Positions 7,611 through 17,833 are shown, counted from the first letter of the stretch. The stretch: 64,000 nucleotides of DNA from Nocardia anaemiae NBRC 100462 (GCF_001612725.1 NZ_BDAZ01000004.1:248001-312000), one strand, 5' to 3'. Program-made: numbers and translations. Notes: generated by a model not told the origin, from the sequence alone.

Positions 7611-9124
7611 GTGAATATCGAACCTGAAATCCGTACGGCTGCGGGAGTTGTGCGTGGCAGCCGGGAGAACGACGTCGCGGTCTTCCGAGGTATCCCCTAC
7701 GCCGAGCCACCGGTGGGCGCACGCCGGTTCGGCGCTCCTGTTCCGGTGCGGCGGTGGGATGGCATTCGTGACGCGCTGCGGTTCGGTCCACCGGTTCCCC
7801 AAGGCGCCCATACCGGTTCGGTGATGTCGTCGGTGTCGGGCAATGTCGATGACGGTTCCGCCGACTGTTTGACGCTCAACCTGTGGTCACCCGACCTCGG
7901 TGCCGGGAGGCTGCCGGTGATGGTGTGGATCCAGGGCGGCACCTACCTGGAGAACAATTGCGCCAACCCGCACCAGAACGGTGCGACGCTGGCTCGGGCC
8001 GGTGTGGTGCTGGTCAGCATGAACTACCGCGTCGGCGTCGACGGTTTCGCCCACATCACTGGAGCCCCCGGTAATCGAGGCATTCTCGACCAGATCGCCG
8101 CGCTGCGCTGGGTCCAGGACATATCGGCGCATTCGGCGGCGATCCAAACAACGTCACCGTATTCGGCCAGTCCGCCGGTGGGGCGTGCATCGCGGCGCTA
8201 TTGGTTATGCCGTTGGCGGACGGACTTTTTCGACGCGCGATAGTTCAGAGCATGCCGGGTACCTACTTCTCCGAACGGCTCGCCGCCGCGATCTCCACGA
8301 CGATCGCCGCGCAACGCGGCGTGCGAGCCACCATCGATGAGCTGGCCGGGATCGCACCGCGCGCATTGACCGACGCGACGGATGTGGTGATCGAGAAGAT
8401 GCCGGATTTCGTCGAATCCTGGGGACCCATGGCGCTCACGCCCACACCGTTCTCACCCGTCGTCGACGGCGACGTCCTGCCATGCGCACCGTGGCGTGCG
8501 CTCGCGGCCGGTGCCGCGCGCGACATCGACCTGCTCATCGGCCACACCCGTGACGAATTCCGGCTCTACACTTCCCGCCCCGGCAACGAGCCGACCGAGG
8601 CGCGGGTGGCCGCGGCATTCGACCACCTTGCACCCGGCACAGATGGGAAAGAGCTCTACCGCACCACCTACCCGGACACCACACCCGCGCGACGCTACGA
8701 ACTCCTCAACTCCGACTGGCTGTTCCGGATGCCCGGCCTGCACCTCGCCGACGCCACATACACCGGCGGCGGACCTGTGTGGCTCTATGAACTCGGCTGG
8801 AGCTTCAACTCCGAGCAAGGCGCCTCGCACTGCTTGGACTTCCTGCTCGTCTTCGGCACCCTCGCCCCCGATGAAGTACGCGCCCACCGATTCGCCCACC
8901 CTAGCGCCGCGAACGAGATCACCCGCGTCTCGCACCGCATGCGCACCGACTGGGTAACCTTCGCGACCACAGGCGATCCGGGCTGGCCACCCTATGATTC
9001 GCACACGCGATCCACCCGCGTCTACAACGCTGTGCCGACCACCCAGCCCTACCCCGAGGAACGCTCGCGCCGCATCTGGTCCACGTACCGGTTCGACACT
9101 CTCGATCTCCCCCATACCGACTGA
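7611..9124 (+). pseudogene. type B carboxylesterase with single-base frameshift
   Basis: The 5' frame has the family signature (GSRENDVAVFRGIPYAEPPV, then DCLTLNLWSP, VMVWIQGGTY, VVLVSMNYRVG, ALRWVQD). Immediately after the GAC at 8118-8120 the frame breaks. Restoring one A in GACATATCGG yields DNIGAFGGDPNNVTVFGQSA, the conserved nucleophile region. The rest continues in the next frame to 9124 with ADGLFRRAIVQSMPG, LLIGHTRDEFRLY and SHCLDFLLVFG. As it stands the Ser motif (about 8165-8180) is untranslated from the main start. Start is probably GTG 7611. Either a recent pseudogene or a sequencing error; codon use on both sides looks healthy. Confidence 0.85.
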
Positions 9125-9291
9125 CGGGTGTCATGTCACTCGGCGGACAACATGAAGCGACCGGGATCCGACACGACACTCCAGCCGCAGCCGTCAAACA
9201 TGCTGAACGCGACCCGCTTGGGTCGAGACGTTCGAAACGAACGGGAGGCGTGCAGCGGACCCTCCGCGCAGGGCAGCTGCATTCGATGCGG

Positions 9292-10035
9292 CTAGTTCTC
9301 AGGGAATTCGATCTCGGGTGTCTGCTCGGCTTCGAGCAGGAAGTATCCGAGGAATGTCACCCCTTCGCTCTCGGCGTCGAAGCGGGCGATGCGCACGCCT
9401 TCGGGTTCGTAGAACACATCACCTGGGCTGAGCACGGACTCTGGTCGGCCGTCGATCTGGTAGATCACCGAACCGGATTCGATGCTGCCGAAGACCGGGC
9501 CGTTGTGGATGTGCAATCCACCAGCATGGTTGGGGGCGATGGTGATTCGCCGGATCTCGACCCGGTGGGTGGGCAGCGGTTCGGGTAGTGGCTGGTCGAG
9601 CAGAATCGAGCGGGTGATCGGCGAGGCATCGACGGCCGCGGACACGGCGGCGTATTCCGCATCGGTGACCGGGGCGCCTGCTTCGGGTTCGGTGCCGTCA
9701 TCTGGCAGCTCTTCGACTGCCAGATGGGTCAGCGCGGTGGTGGATGTGGCTCCGTGCCAATGCCATTCGTCGGCGGCGATGTGCACGGTATCGCCGGTGC
9801 GTATGGTTTCGACCGGTCCACCGCGGCGTTGGACGAGCCCGACACCCTCGGTGACGATGAGTACTTGACCGAGGGGGTGACGGTGCCACACGGTGCGCGC
9901 GCCGGGTGCGAAGCGGACGCTGTCGATGTGGGTTCGCTGTCGGCCTTCGGGCGCGGCGACCGTATCGATCCACGCGTCACCGGTAATCCATTGGGGCGGA
10001 GCAGAACTGGTGGCAAGTGTGCGAGATATGCGCAC
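9292..10035 (-). CDS. two-domain cupin protein, cupin hydroxynitrile-lyase-like N half
   Basis: A 247-residue bicupin. The first cupin has the stretch RFAPGARTVWHRHPLGQVLI with two metal-type histidines, then GDTVHIAADEWHWHGAT, the pattern shared by bacterial (R)-mandelonitrile-lyase-like and related quinol/quercetin-type cupins. The second cupin (about residues 150-235) has LHIHNGPVFG and LSPGDVFYEPEGV. The GTG at 10035 is chosen because AGGA lies 8 bases upstream and the longer frame has no cupin-like sequence before it. It is followed upstream on the same strand by a TetR gene ending 22 bases before the start, so the two are probably cotranscribed. Metal-dependent enzyme or binding protein; true substrate unknown. 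Confidence 0.82.
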   Translation of the reverse strand: MRISRTLATSSAPPQWITGDAWIDTVAAPEGRQRTHIDSVRFAPGARTVWHRHPLGQVLIVTEGVGLVQRRGGPVETIRTGDTVHIAADEWHWHGATSTTALTHLAVEELPDDGTEPEAGAPVTDAEYAAVSAAVDASPITRSILLDQPLPEPLPTHRVEIRRITIAPNHAGGLHIHNGPVFGSIESGSVIYQIDGRPESVLSPGDVFYEPEGVRIARFDAESEGVTFLGYFLLEAEQTPEIEFPEN

Positions 10036-10057
10036 GGGTGAATTCCTGACTGTTGGG

Positions 10058-10639
10058 TTACCGGATGGTGTGTGCGGCAAGGAGTGCGAGGATGCCCGCG
10101 ATCGCCTGGTCGAAGGCCTCACTGGTGCCGTCCGCGCGGGCCAGGACATATCCGCCCTGCATGGTGGCGACGATCGCGCACGCGGTGGCGGTCGGGTCGA
10201 GGGATGGCGCCAATTCGCCGCCGTCCAGGCCCTCCTGGATGACTTCCGCGAGACGGGCGCGCAGCCAGGTGAAGGTCTCCTCGACCGGCGCCCGCAGTGC
10301 GGGATCGGCAATCACCTCGGGGTCTTGGGTCAATCTGCCGATCGGACAACCGCGCAGAACATCGCGCTCGCGACGGAGGTAGGCGGTGATGCGTTCGACG
10401 GCCGTCCCGGGTACCGACAGTTGCGCGTCGACACCGGTCCGGATCTCCTCCGCGGTACGGCGAATGGCCGCGAGTGCCAGATCCTGTTTACCGGCGAAGT
10501 GGTGGTACATGCTGCCCTGACCGGCCTCGGCATGCTGCTGAATGGTTTTCGGGCTGGTTCCGACATAACCCCGTTCCCACAGCAGCGCGCGGGCGCTTTC
10601 GATGAGGCGTTCCCTGGTGCTCACCACGCGAGTGTACAT
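10058..10639 (-). CDS. TetR/AcrR-family transcriptional regulator
   Basis: A 193-residue TetR repressor. The helix-turn-helix reads RERLIESARALLWERGYVGT, SPKTIQQHAEAGQGSMYHHF and AGKQDLALAA. The C-terminal part fits the TetR_C ligand-binding domains seen beside small detoxification enzymes. The start is placed at ATG 10639, just before the helix; the longer frame adds 24 atypical residues. No good ribosome site is visible, so the message may be leaderless. It precedes the bicupin gene on the same strand and likely regulates it together with itself. A Tn3 transposase remnant lies just upstream on the other strand. Confidence 0.88.
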   Translation of the reverse strand: MYTRVVSTRERLIESARALLWERGYVGTSPKTIQQHAEAGQGSMYHHFAGKQDLALAAIRRTAEEIRTGVDAQLSVPGTAVERITAYLRRERDVLRGCPIGRLTQDPEVIADPALRAPVEETFTWLRARLAEVIQEGLDGGELAPSLDPTATACAIVATMQGGYVLARADGTSEAFDQAIAGILALLAAHTIR

Positions 10640-10689
10640 ACTGATAGGTACAGAGTCGCGACGAGCCGGGAGGCAGATCCGCCCGATCC

Positions 10690-10976
10690 GGAAGGGCGAG
10701 ATGACCCGCACCTACTACGAGGGCATGGAAGATCAGCTCTCCGCGCTGGAGCTGGTGCTCAACTGCACGGTTCTGTGGAATACGTTTTACGCCAACCGCG
10801 CTCTGGAATAGCTACGCGCGCACGGCTATCCGGTGCGCGATGAGGACGCGCAGCCGTTCTCGGCGTTCATCCGCACCCATATCGGCATCGATGGCCACTA
10901 CGCCTTCCACCTGCCCGACCTCGGCGGCACGCACCGGCCACTGCGCGACCCCGATGCATCCGGCGAGGACAACTGA
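10690..10976 (+). pseudogene. Tn3-family transposase, C-terminal relic
   Basis: The translation TRTYYEGMEDQLSALELVLN, CTVLWNTFYANRALE, an in-frame TAG (10809-10811), LRAHGYPVRDEDAQPFSAFI, RTHIGIDGHYAFHLPDL, then PLRDPDASGEDN matches the last ~95 residues of Tn3-type DDE transposases. The expected residue at the stop is Gln, so CAG to TAG is the likely change. Nothing upstream encodes the catalytic core and no terminal inverted repeat was recognised, so only the tail of an old element remains. The left limit is approximate. Confidence 0.83.
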
Positions 10977-11111
10977 TCAGCCCAGCTCGTGCGCGGCGAT
11001 CGTGTTGTCGAGTTCGCGCAGCGCGGCCGAGCCAGGAGTACACGTAGCTGGGCAGGTGCGTGCTGCCGCGTTGGGCCTCGCCCAGGAGCACAAGACAGGT
11101 GACGTAGTTCG

Positions 11112-11729
11112 TCAGGCGATCGCGTAGTCGCCGAGGGCGGGCTCGAGCAGATCGAAAACCTGGTTTATCTCGTCGATCACGGTGGCCACGATGCGTTTGC
11201 GCGAGTGCCCGCGGAGTGTGAGTTCCTGGATGCGCTGGAACAGCAGACGGTGGGCGGCACCGAATTGGGCGGCGGCGGCGCGGCGGGTGATGTCGTTGCC
11301 GGGTAGCACGTCGGCGAGCGCCTTCTCGCGCAGTTCGTGGAGCTCCCGCAGCCGGGCGACCAGTGTCGGGCTGTCAGCGATCATGCGGCAGAAATCGGGT
11401 CCGGAGAATCCGGCCAGTGCATCGAAACGCTGTGCTGCGGAGATGAATTCGCGGCGCAGGGCGGACAGTGCCGACTCGCCTGGCGTGCGGGCGGCCACAA
11501 TGTCGGCCAGCGAAGAGACGAAGTCCTGATGGATGTCCAGCGCCAGATCCTCTTTGCGCGGAAAGTAGTTCGTCACGGTCTTCTTGGCGACCCGTGCTAT
11601 CGCGGCGATCTCGGCGATGGTCGTCGCCTCGAATCCGCGCTCGATGAACAACCGTGTCGCGTGATCGGAGATCGCCTGCCGGGTCTCGCGCTTCTTGCTC
11701 TCTCGCAGGCCGAGGGTCTCGGTACTCAC
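11112..11729 (-). CDS. TetR/AcrR-family transcriptional regulator
   Basis: A 205-residue TetR protein. The DNA-binding part contains SKKRETRQAISDHATRLFIE, RGFEATTIAEIAAIARVAKK and TVTNYFPRKEDLAL, a close match to the TetR consensus including the NYF stretch. GTG 11729 is preferred to ATG 11786 because family N-termini begin just before the ESKKRET block. It is divergent from the MDR dehydrogenase at 11984. The intergenic region has an 8-base-arm inverted repeat (11787-11809) that is a good operator candidate for this protein. Effector unknown. Confidence 0.88.
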   Translation of the reverse strand: MSTETLGLRESKKRETRQAISDHATRLFIERGFEATTIAEIAAIARVAKKTVTNYFPRKEDLALDIHQDFVSSLADIVAARTPGESALSALRREFISAAQRFDALAGFSGPDFCRMIADSPTLVARLRELHELREKALADVLPGNDITRRAAAAQFGAAHRLLFQRIQELTLRGHSRKRIVATVIDEINQVFDLLEPALGDYAIA

Positions 11730-11786
11730 TATCAGAACATACCACCATAGTAAATTTCCGATTGACATATGACTTACCTTCATCAT

Positions 11787-11809
11787 AATCTTACGTCCGT
11801 TGTAAGATT
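11787..11809. promoter_or_regulatory. inverted-repeat operator between TetR and MDR genes
   Basis: Perfect arms AATCTTAC and GTAAGATT are separated by GTCCGTT. Size and position, between divergent TetR and dehydrogenase genes, fit a TetR operator controlling both. Confidence 0.6.
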
Positions 11810-11879
11810 TTCGAAGGAAGGGTGAGATGCTGCCCCGAAACAGCTGTTGAGCGCCCCTCGGTGAGGGCCGCGAGCAAGA

Positions 11880-11923
11880 GCAGGCGGAGATGTCGCCCCA
11901 GGCCGGGCGGCATCTCCGCCTGC
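11880..11923 (+). promoter_or_regulatory. strong hairpin in the 5' leader of the MDR dehydrogenase gene
   Basis: Perfect 13-base arms GCAGGCGGAGATG and CATCTCCGCCTGC enclose an 18-base loop that itself contains a short CGCCC/GGGCG pairing. No T-run follows, so it is not an ordinary terminator. It ends 60 bases before the GTG start and could act as a structured leader, attenuator or RNA-stability element. Confidence 0.5.
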
Positions 11924-11983
11924 CGACCGATAGCCAGTTCTCGCCGGAGGTGTTCCGGCATCAACCCCCGAAAGGCGTGCTCA

Positions 11984-12898
11984 GTGCGCAAGTTTCGTTT
12001 CTCCGGCCGTCCGGAACCAGTCGAGGTCCAGCGCCCGGAGCCTGGGCCCGGCCAACTGCTGGTGCGCACACAATTGGTCGGAGTCCACCTCGGCCTGGTG
12101 CGGATGCTGCGGGCGGGCAACGCATCCGAACCAGGCGGTGAGATGGTGGGCACAGTGGTCGATATCGGCCCGGACGTCCCCGGTACGTGGCTGGGCAAGC
12201 GGGTCGGCGGTCTCGTGTTCGAAGGTGTCTACGCCGAGTATGTCCTCGCCGCACCGGCCCTGGTCACCGAACTGTCCGCCGACGTCGATGCCGCCGACGG
12301 TCTCGCGGTGGTCCGCGGTGGCCTGGTGGCGATGGGCGCTGTGCATTCGGGTGGCCTCATCGCAGGGCAGTCGATGCTCATCACCGCCGCCGCCAGTGGA
12401 TCCGGTCACCTGGCGGTGCAGATCGCACGGGCACTCGGCGCCGAGCGTGTGGTCGGTGCGGTCGGCGTAGCGGACAAGGCCGGGTTCGTACGGGAGTGTG
12501 GTGCGGACGCCGTGGTGACGTACAACGATCCATGGGACGAGCGGTTCGACGTGATCGTGGACGGTGTCGGCGGCGCGCTGGTGCCCCGAGCGGTCGAGGC
12601 ATTGGCTCCGCGGGGCCGGCTGGTGGTCTACAGCGCCGGTGGCGGCTCGGTCGAGGTCGGCAGCCTGCTCGCGGACCTGAAGACGGTCACCGGCTTCTCG
12701 ATGGGACTGCTGACCCGAACACAGCCGGAGTTGATCGAGTCGTATCGGTCCCAGCTGTGGAAGTTGCTGGCAGACGGTGTAATCCGGCCGCATCACACGG
12801 TGTTCGCGGTCGAGCACCTCGACGAGGCCATCGCGTCGATCGAAGAACGACGCAACATGGGGCGCGTCGCCCTGCGGATGGACGCCACCACACCGTGA
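11984..12898 (+). CDS. MDR-superfamily zinc-binding-type dehydrogenase / quinone oxidoreductase
   Basis: A 304-residue medium-chain reductase. The N-terminal GroES-like part contains RPEPGPGQLLVRTQLVGVHL and GGEMVGTVVDIGPDV. The Rossmann part has the glycine-rich AAASGSGHLAVQIARALGAE, then GADAVVTYNDPWDERFDVIV and the C-terminal RRNMGRVALRMD typical of the QOR branch. The residues expected for structural zinc are absent, as in quinone oxidoreductases. The GTG start at 11984 follows an AAAGG site and removes an Arg/Cys-rich extension in the longer frame. NAD(P)H-dependent reduction of quinone or enone is predicted. It is divergent from and probably repressed by the neighbouring TetR protein. 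Confidence 0.82.
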   Translation: MRKFRFSGRPEPVEVQRPEPGPGQLLVRTQLVGVHLGLVRMLRAGNASEPGGEMVGTVVDIGPDVPGTWLGKRVGGLVFEGVYAEYVLAAPALVTELSADVDAADGLAVVRGGLVAMGAVHSGGLIAGQSMLITAAASGSGHLAVQIARALGAERVVGAVGVADKAGFVRECGADAVVTYNDPWDERFDVIVDGVGGALVPRAVEALAPRGRLVVYSAGGGSVEVGSLLADLKTVTGFSMGLLTRTQPELIESYRSQLWKLLADGVIRPHHTVFAVEHLDEAIASIEERRNMGRVALRMDATTP

Positions 12899-12997
12899 GC
12901 ATCAGCGGCGCCAGCACAGCATGTCGGAGCCGATGCGGACCGCCCGACCTTCCCCAGTCCTGTCATTGGCGTCGCTTGCGATCGGCGGGGTCGGTGC

Positions 12998-13025
12998 TTG
13001 CGCCCTATCCCTTTCAACGTATACC
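12998..13025 (+). promoter_or_regulatory. candidate promoter for rox
   Basis: TTGCGC (12998-13003) and TATACC (13020-13025) are separated by 16 bases. The predicted transcription start, about 13032, touches the rifamycin-associated palindrome at 13033, which would place that element at the initiation region. The hexamers are imperfect, so this is tentative. Confidence 0.4.
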
Positions 13026-13032
13026 GCACCCA

Positions 13033-13052
13033 GGGGCTTGCGGCAAGGCCCC
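13033..13052. promoter_or_regulatory. rifamycin-associated element (RAE) upstream of rox
   Basis: The 20-base near-palindrome GGGGCTTGCGGCAAGGCCCC matches, from memory, the 19-base conserved element found upstream of rifamycin-inactivating genes in actinomycetes. It lies about 130 bases before the rox start. Rifamycin-inducible expression of rox is therefore expected. Confidence 0.8.
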
Positions 13053-13174
13053 GGTCGTGCTGCAGAATCTCCTGCCGAAGCCGGTACCTGCGGAAATGAG
13101 TGCGTCGGTGGCTCGCGAGAACCGCCGGTTGCGGTAGGGCGCGCAGTGACTGGGTCGAAGGGCAAATCGAGTGA

Positions 13175-14611
<1,437 letters not shown>

Positions 14612-14890
14612 GCGGGTCGGTGCGGCCCGACGGCCGCATTTGCCCTCGGGGCGCACCAGCCCGCATGTACGAGCACCAACTGCAGAGATTCCTGGATCTG
14701 CCTGGCTGGAAGCTCGATTTCCCTGCGCCACAACAGCTTCGGATGCTCGAGCACCGGCCGTAGATCCCGGGAATGAAGCCCTGTGGTACCGCGGTGCGGG
14801 TGCTCGGTGGCGAGGTCACCGTCCGCCTCGCCGAAGCCACCGGCCGCGATCATGCGACTCGGCGGCTCCGACCGTGTTCAGACCGCCGGT

Positions 14891-16069
14891 TCACCGGGTG
14901 ACGAACTGCGCCGCCACGTCACCGGTAACCACGAGGTGGCGGCGACGGCTGGGCACCAGCATGGTCGGGTGCGCGATGCTCCAGGCCGTGGACGCGCAGA
15001 TGAGCTCCTTGATGCGGGCACCCATCCGGCCCGTGATCACTGTGGAGGTGGGCTGGTCGGCGGGTGTCACCTTTTGGACGATGCCATCGCGGCGTCCGAG
15101 GCTGATGCACTGGCTGGCGTAGCCGATCGGGGCGTCGGGAACCTTGCGGCCGGTCAGGCGCGCGGCGATGGCGTCGGCGCCCTGCCATGCCATCGGGGTT
15201 GCGGTGGCGCAGCCCATCCGCAGTGGTTTACCGCCGACCCCTTCGGCGTGCGCGGCGTCGCCGACGGCGTACACATCGGGGTGGGAGACCGAGCGCAGGG
15301 TGGCGTCGACAACGATCCGGCCGGTGTCCGACACCGCCAGGGTGGTGGCGGCCGCGATCGGGTGCACGGTGAAACCCGCTGTCCACACGGTCATTTGGGC
15401 CGGGATCGTGGTGCCCGTACCGGTGAGCACACCGTTCGCCGCGACGCGTGTGACATCGGCGTGCTCGTGGACGGTGATGCCGAGCCGCTGGAATGCTCCG
15501 CGCAGATAGCGCTGGGCCTTCTCGTCGAGCCAGTCGCCGACACCGCCGCGCGCGGCGATCGCGACGTCGAGGTCGGGGCGTGCCTCGGCGATCTCGGCGG
15601 CCACTTCGATGCTGGTCAGGCCGCCGCCCACGATCAGCACGGTCTCGCCGGGCCGCAACTCGTTCAGGCGTGCCCGCAGCCGCAGCGCGGCCTGCTTCCC
15701 GGCGACGTTGTAGGTGTGCGCGGCGACGCCGGGAATGGCGTAGTCGGCGATGGTGCTGCCGAGGGCATAGACGAGGGTGTCGTAGCCGAGCGTCTCGCCG
15801 GTCAGGTCGACGCTCTTGCAGTCCACATCGACCGCGGTGACCCGCGCGATCCGGACCTGCACACCGGTGCCAGCAAAGATCTCACCCAGCGGGCGGGCAG
15901 GCAGATCCTGCCCGCTGGCGAGCTGGTGCATACGCACGCGTTCGACGAAGTCGGGGTCGGCATTGACCAGGGTGATCTCGACGTCGTCGCGGTGCAGCCG
16001 CTTGGCGAGGCGTCCGGCGGTGATGGCTCCGGCGTATCCGGCTCCGAGGACGACGATGCGGTGCTTCAT
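14891..16069 (-). CDS. NDH-2-like FAD/NAD(P) oxidoreductase, partner of ECF41 sigma
   Basis: A 392-residue pyridine-nucleotide-disulphide-type flavoprotein resembling type II NADH dehydrogenases. The first dinucleotide fold is IVVLGAGYAGAITAGRL, the second is VLIVGGGLTSIEVAAEIAEA, and the FAD-binding C-terminal motif reads DVYAVGDAAHAE. No C-terminal membrane helix is evident. An ECF41 sigma gene ends 81 bases upstream on the same strand, and the gap carries a promoter shared with the paralogous locus at 31-33 kb. ECF41 sigma factors are typically encoded beside COE proteins (carboxymuconolactone decarboxylase, oxidoreductase or epimerase), so this is probably its main target. Electron acceptor unknown. 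Confidence 0.87.
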   Translation of the reverse strand: MKHRIVVLGAGYAGAITAGRLAKRLHRDDVEITLVNADPDFVERVRMHQLASGQDLPARPLGEIFAGTGVQVRIARVTAVDVDCKSVDLTGETLGYDTLVYALGSTIADYAIPGVAAHTYNVAGKQAALRLRARLNELRPGETVLIVGGGLTSIEVAAEIAEARPDLDVAIAARGGVGDWLDEKAQRYLRGAFQRLGITVHEHADVTRVAANGVLTGTGTTIPAQMTVWTAGFTVHPIAAATTLAVSDTGRIVVDATLRSVSHPDVYAVGDAAHAEGVGGKPLRMGCATATPMAWQGADAIAARLTGRKVPDAPIGYASQCISLGRRDGIVQKVTPADQPTSTVITGRMGARIKELICASTAWSIAHPTMLVPSRRRHLVVTGDVAAQFVTR

Positions 16070-16102
16070 GGTCTTGCTCCTGTCTGGATGGGTTCGCTAC
16101 CT

Positions 16103-16130
16103 GAACCGGACAGCGCCGCGAATGCTGACA
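16103..16130 (-). promoter_or_regulatory. predicted ECF41-dependent promoter of the flavoprotein gene
   Basis: On the minus strand TGTCAG (16125-16130) is followed after 17 bases by GGTTC (16103-16107). The block TCCTGTCAG, 7 variable bases, GGCGCTGTC is repeated with identical spacing upstream of the paralogous gene at 32.9 kb. It resembles the known ECF41 pattern TGTCACA-N16-CGTC. Confidence 0.7.
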
Positions 16131-16150
16131 GGAGTGGACTGTGATGTGGG

Positions 16151-17095
16151 TCACCAGGATTCGATGATGGGTGCTCCGTGTTCCGAACTCGCCCATCGTC
16201 GGGTGGCGCGCGCGAGCTTTTCGGGGTTGACCTGGGCGTGGATGGCGGCGATGCCGTCGCGGGTCAGCTCGAGGCACACGATGCCGACGACCCGGTCACC
16301 GACCACAACCACCAGCGCGGGCCCGCCATTGACGACCGCGGAAAATATGGCGGGGCGGCCGCCGAGCATGTTGCGCTTGCCCTCGGTCGGCTTGATGGCC
16401 AGACGCAGGAACCGTACGACGCGCTGCGCACCGACGAGGGGCCGGTTGAGCGTCGGGAAGAAGTCGCCGCCGTCGCCGATGCTGATCGCGTCATCGGTCA
16501 GCAGACCGATCAGTGTCTCGGTTCGGCCGCTGACCGCCGCGGCGAGGAACTCCTCGACGATCTTGCGGGCAGCGGCCTCGTCGACCTGCACACGAGTCCG
16601 GTCGGTGGCCAGATGCTGTTTGGCGCGCCGATAGATCTGCTGGCAGTTCGATTCGGTGATATCGAGCATTTCGGCAATCTCGTTGTGCGCGTATCCGAAT
16701 GCCTCGCGCAGCACGTACACCACGCGTTCCTTGGGTGAGAGCCGTTCCATCAGCGTGAGCATCGCGATCGATATCGATTCCCGCTGCTCGACGGTATCGG
16801 CCGGGCCGAGCATCCGGTCCCCGGCGAAGACGGGTTCGGGCAGCCATTGGCCGACATAGGTCTCGCGCCTGGCCCGCGCCGAGGTGAGCTGGTTGAGGCA
16901 CAGGTTGGTGAGCACCTTCGTCAGCCACGCCTCGGGGGTCTCGATATGGTCCCGGTCGGCGGCCTGCCACCGCAGAAACGCTTCCTGGACCGCGTCCTCG
17001 GCGTCGCCGGTCGATCCCAGCAGTCGGTAGGCGATCGCCTCCAGACGGCCCCTGGTGCTCTCGAAAAGATCGACTTCGTACGTGCTGAGCGACAT
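16151..17095 (-). CDS. ECF41-group (SigJ-like) RNA polymerase sigma factor
   Basis: A 314-residue extracytoplasmic-function sigma factor with a C-terminal SnoaL-like extension. Sigma region 2 contains AIAYRLLGSTGDAEDAVQEA, FLRWQAADR and EAWLTKVLTNLCLNQL. The linker carries the ECF41 signature GQWLPEPV. Region 4 is SPKERVVYVLREAFGYAHNE, IAEMLDITESNCQQIYRRA. The regulatory extension begins near residue 180 and contains IGDGGDFFP, which fits the DGGG motif, and VNPEKL, which fits NPDKL. ATG 17095 is chosen because family proteins begin just before LFES.R.RL; the longer frame is out of character. No anti-sigma gene is adjacent, as usual for ECF41, where the extension does the regulating. It is divergent from fetAB. 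Confidence 0.9.
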   Translation of the reverse strand: MSLSTYEVDLFESTRGRLEAIAYRLLGSTGDAEDAVQEAFLRWQAADRDHIETPEAWLTKVLTNLCLNQLTSARARRETYVGQWLPEPVFAGDRMLGPADTVEQRESISIAMLTLMERLSPKERVVYVLREAFGYAHNEIAEMLDITESNCQQIYRRAKQHLATDRTRVQVDEAAARKIVEEFLAAAVSGRTETLIGLLTDDAISIGDGGDFFPTLNRPLVGAQRVVRFLRLAIKPTEGKRNMLGGRPAIFSAVVNGGPALVVVVGDRVVGIVCLELTRDGIAAIHAQVNPEKLARATRRWASSEHGAPIIESW

Positions 17096-17191
17096 CCGCC
17101 CATGGTCGACCATGTCCGCGGGCCGCGTCCACTCGCCCCGTTTTCGGGCCCCGTCGCCGAAACCATCCCGTAGATGAGGAATGGTGGGACG

Positions 17192-17833
17192 GTGCCGAAT
17201 ATCAGTCTGGATCGGGTCAGCGTGAGCCACGGCGAAACGTCGATACTCACCGATATCTCCGTGATGTTTCCGGCAGGTCGGTGCACGGCGGTGGTCGGGC
17301 CGAGCGGCACCGGCAAGACCACATTGTTGCGGCTGCTCAACCGGCTCGACGAACCCAGTAGCGGCCGAATCCTGCTCGATGACATCCCGATCACCCACTT
17401 CCCCGCGCCGCAGCTGCGCCGCCGCATCGGATTGGTACCACAGCGACCGACCCTGCTCACCGATATCGTGGCCGATGAGATCCGGGTCGGCCGTGCCGAT
17501 CTCAGCGCCGATCGTATCGATGCCCTGCTCGCCCGAGTGGGCTTACCGGACTTCCGTGGTCGGCGCTGTCTCGAACTGTCCGGCGGCCAAGCGCAGCGGG
17601 TGTGTCTGGCTCGGGCGCTCGCCGTCGAGCCGGAGGTGCTGTTGCTCGACGAACCGACCTCCGCACTCGACGCGGAATCCGCCGCCGCGGTGGCGAGGCT
17701 CATTCGCGAGCACACCACCTCCGGTGGCGGTGTCATCCTGGTCAGCCATGACACCGCCTTCGTCACCGAGGTGGCCGACGCCAGCTGGACACTGCGAAAC
17801 GGCCACCTGTCCGATGAACGGAAACCCAAGTGA
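17192..17833 (+). CDS. fetA: ABC transporter ATP-binding protein, FetA-like
   Basis: A 213-residue ATPase with Walker A GPSGTGKTT, Q-loop LVPQRP, signature LSGGQAQRV, Walker B VLLLDEPTSALD and switch His in VSHDTAF. It pairs with a FetB-type permease whose GTG start overlaps its stop codon by four bases, so translation is coupled. FetAB systems are linked to iron export and oxidative-stress resistance in Enterobacteria; that role is inferred here from family alone. GTG 17192 follows a GAGGA site; an upstream ATG (17174) would add six residues. Confidence 0.85.
   Translation: MPNISLDRVSVSHGETSILTDISVMFPAGRCTAVVGPSGTGKTTLLRLLNRLDEPSSGRILLDDIPITHFPAPQLRRRIGLVPQRPTLLTDIVADEIRVGRADLSADRIDALLARVGLPDFRGRRCLELSGGQAQRVCLARALAVEPEVLLLDEPTSALDAESAAAVARLIREHTTSGGGVILVSHDTAFVTEVADASWTLRNGHLSDERKPK

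Noticed and set aside
10978..11111. Coding-like minus-strand segment (LGEAQRGSTHLPSYVYS, then ALRELDNTIAAHELG in another frame)
   Set aside because: Possibly a frameshifted gene end, but too short and without a recognisable family.
14612..14890. Short frames between rox and the flavoprotein gene
   Set aside because: About 280 bases with broken frames on both strands and no recognisable similarity; treated as non-coding.
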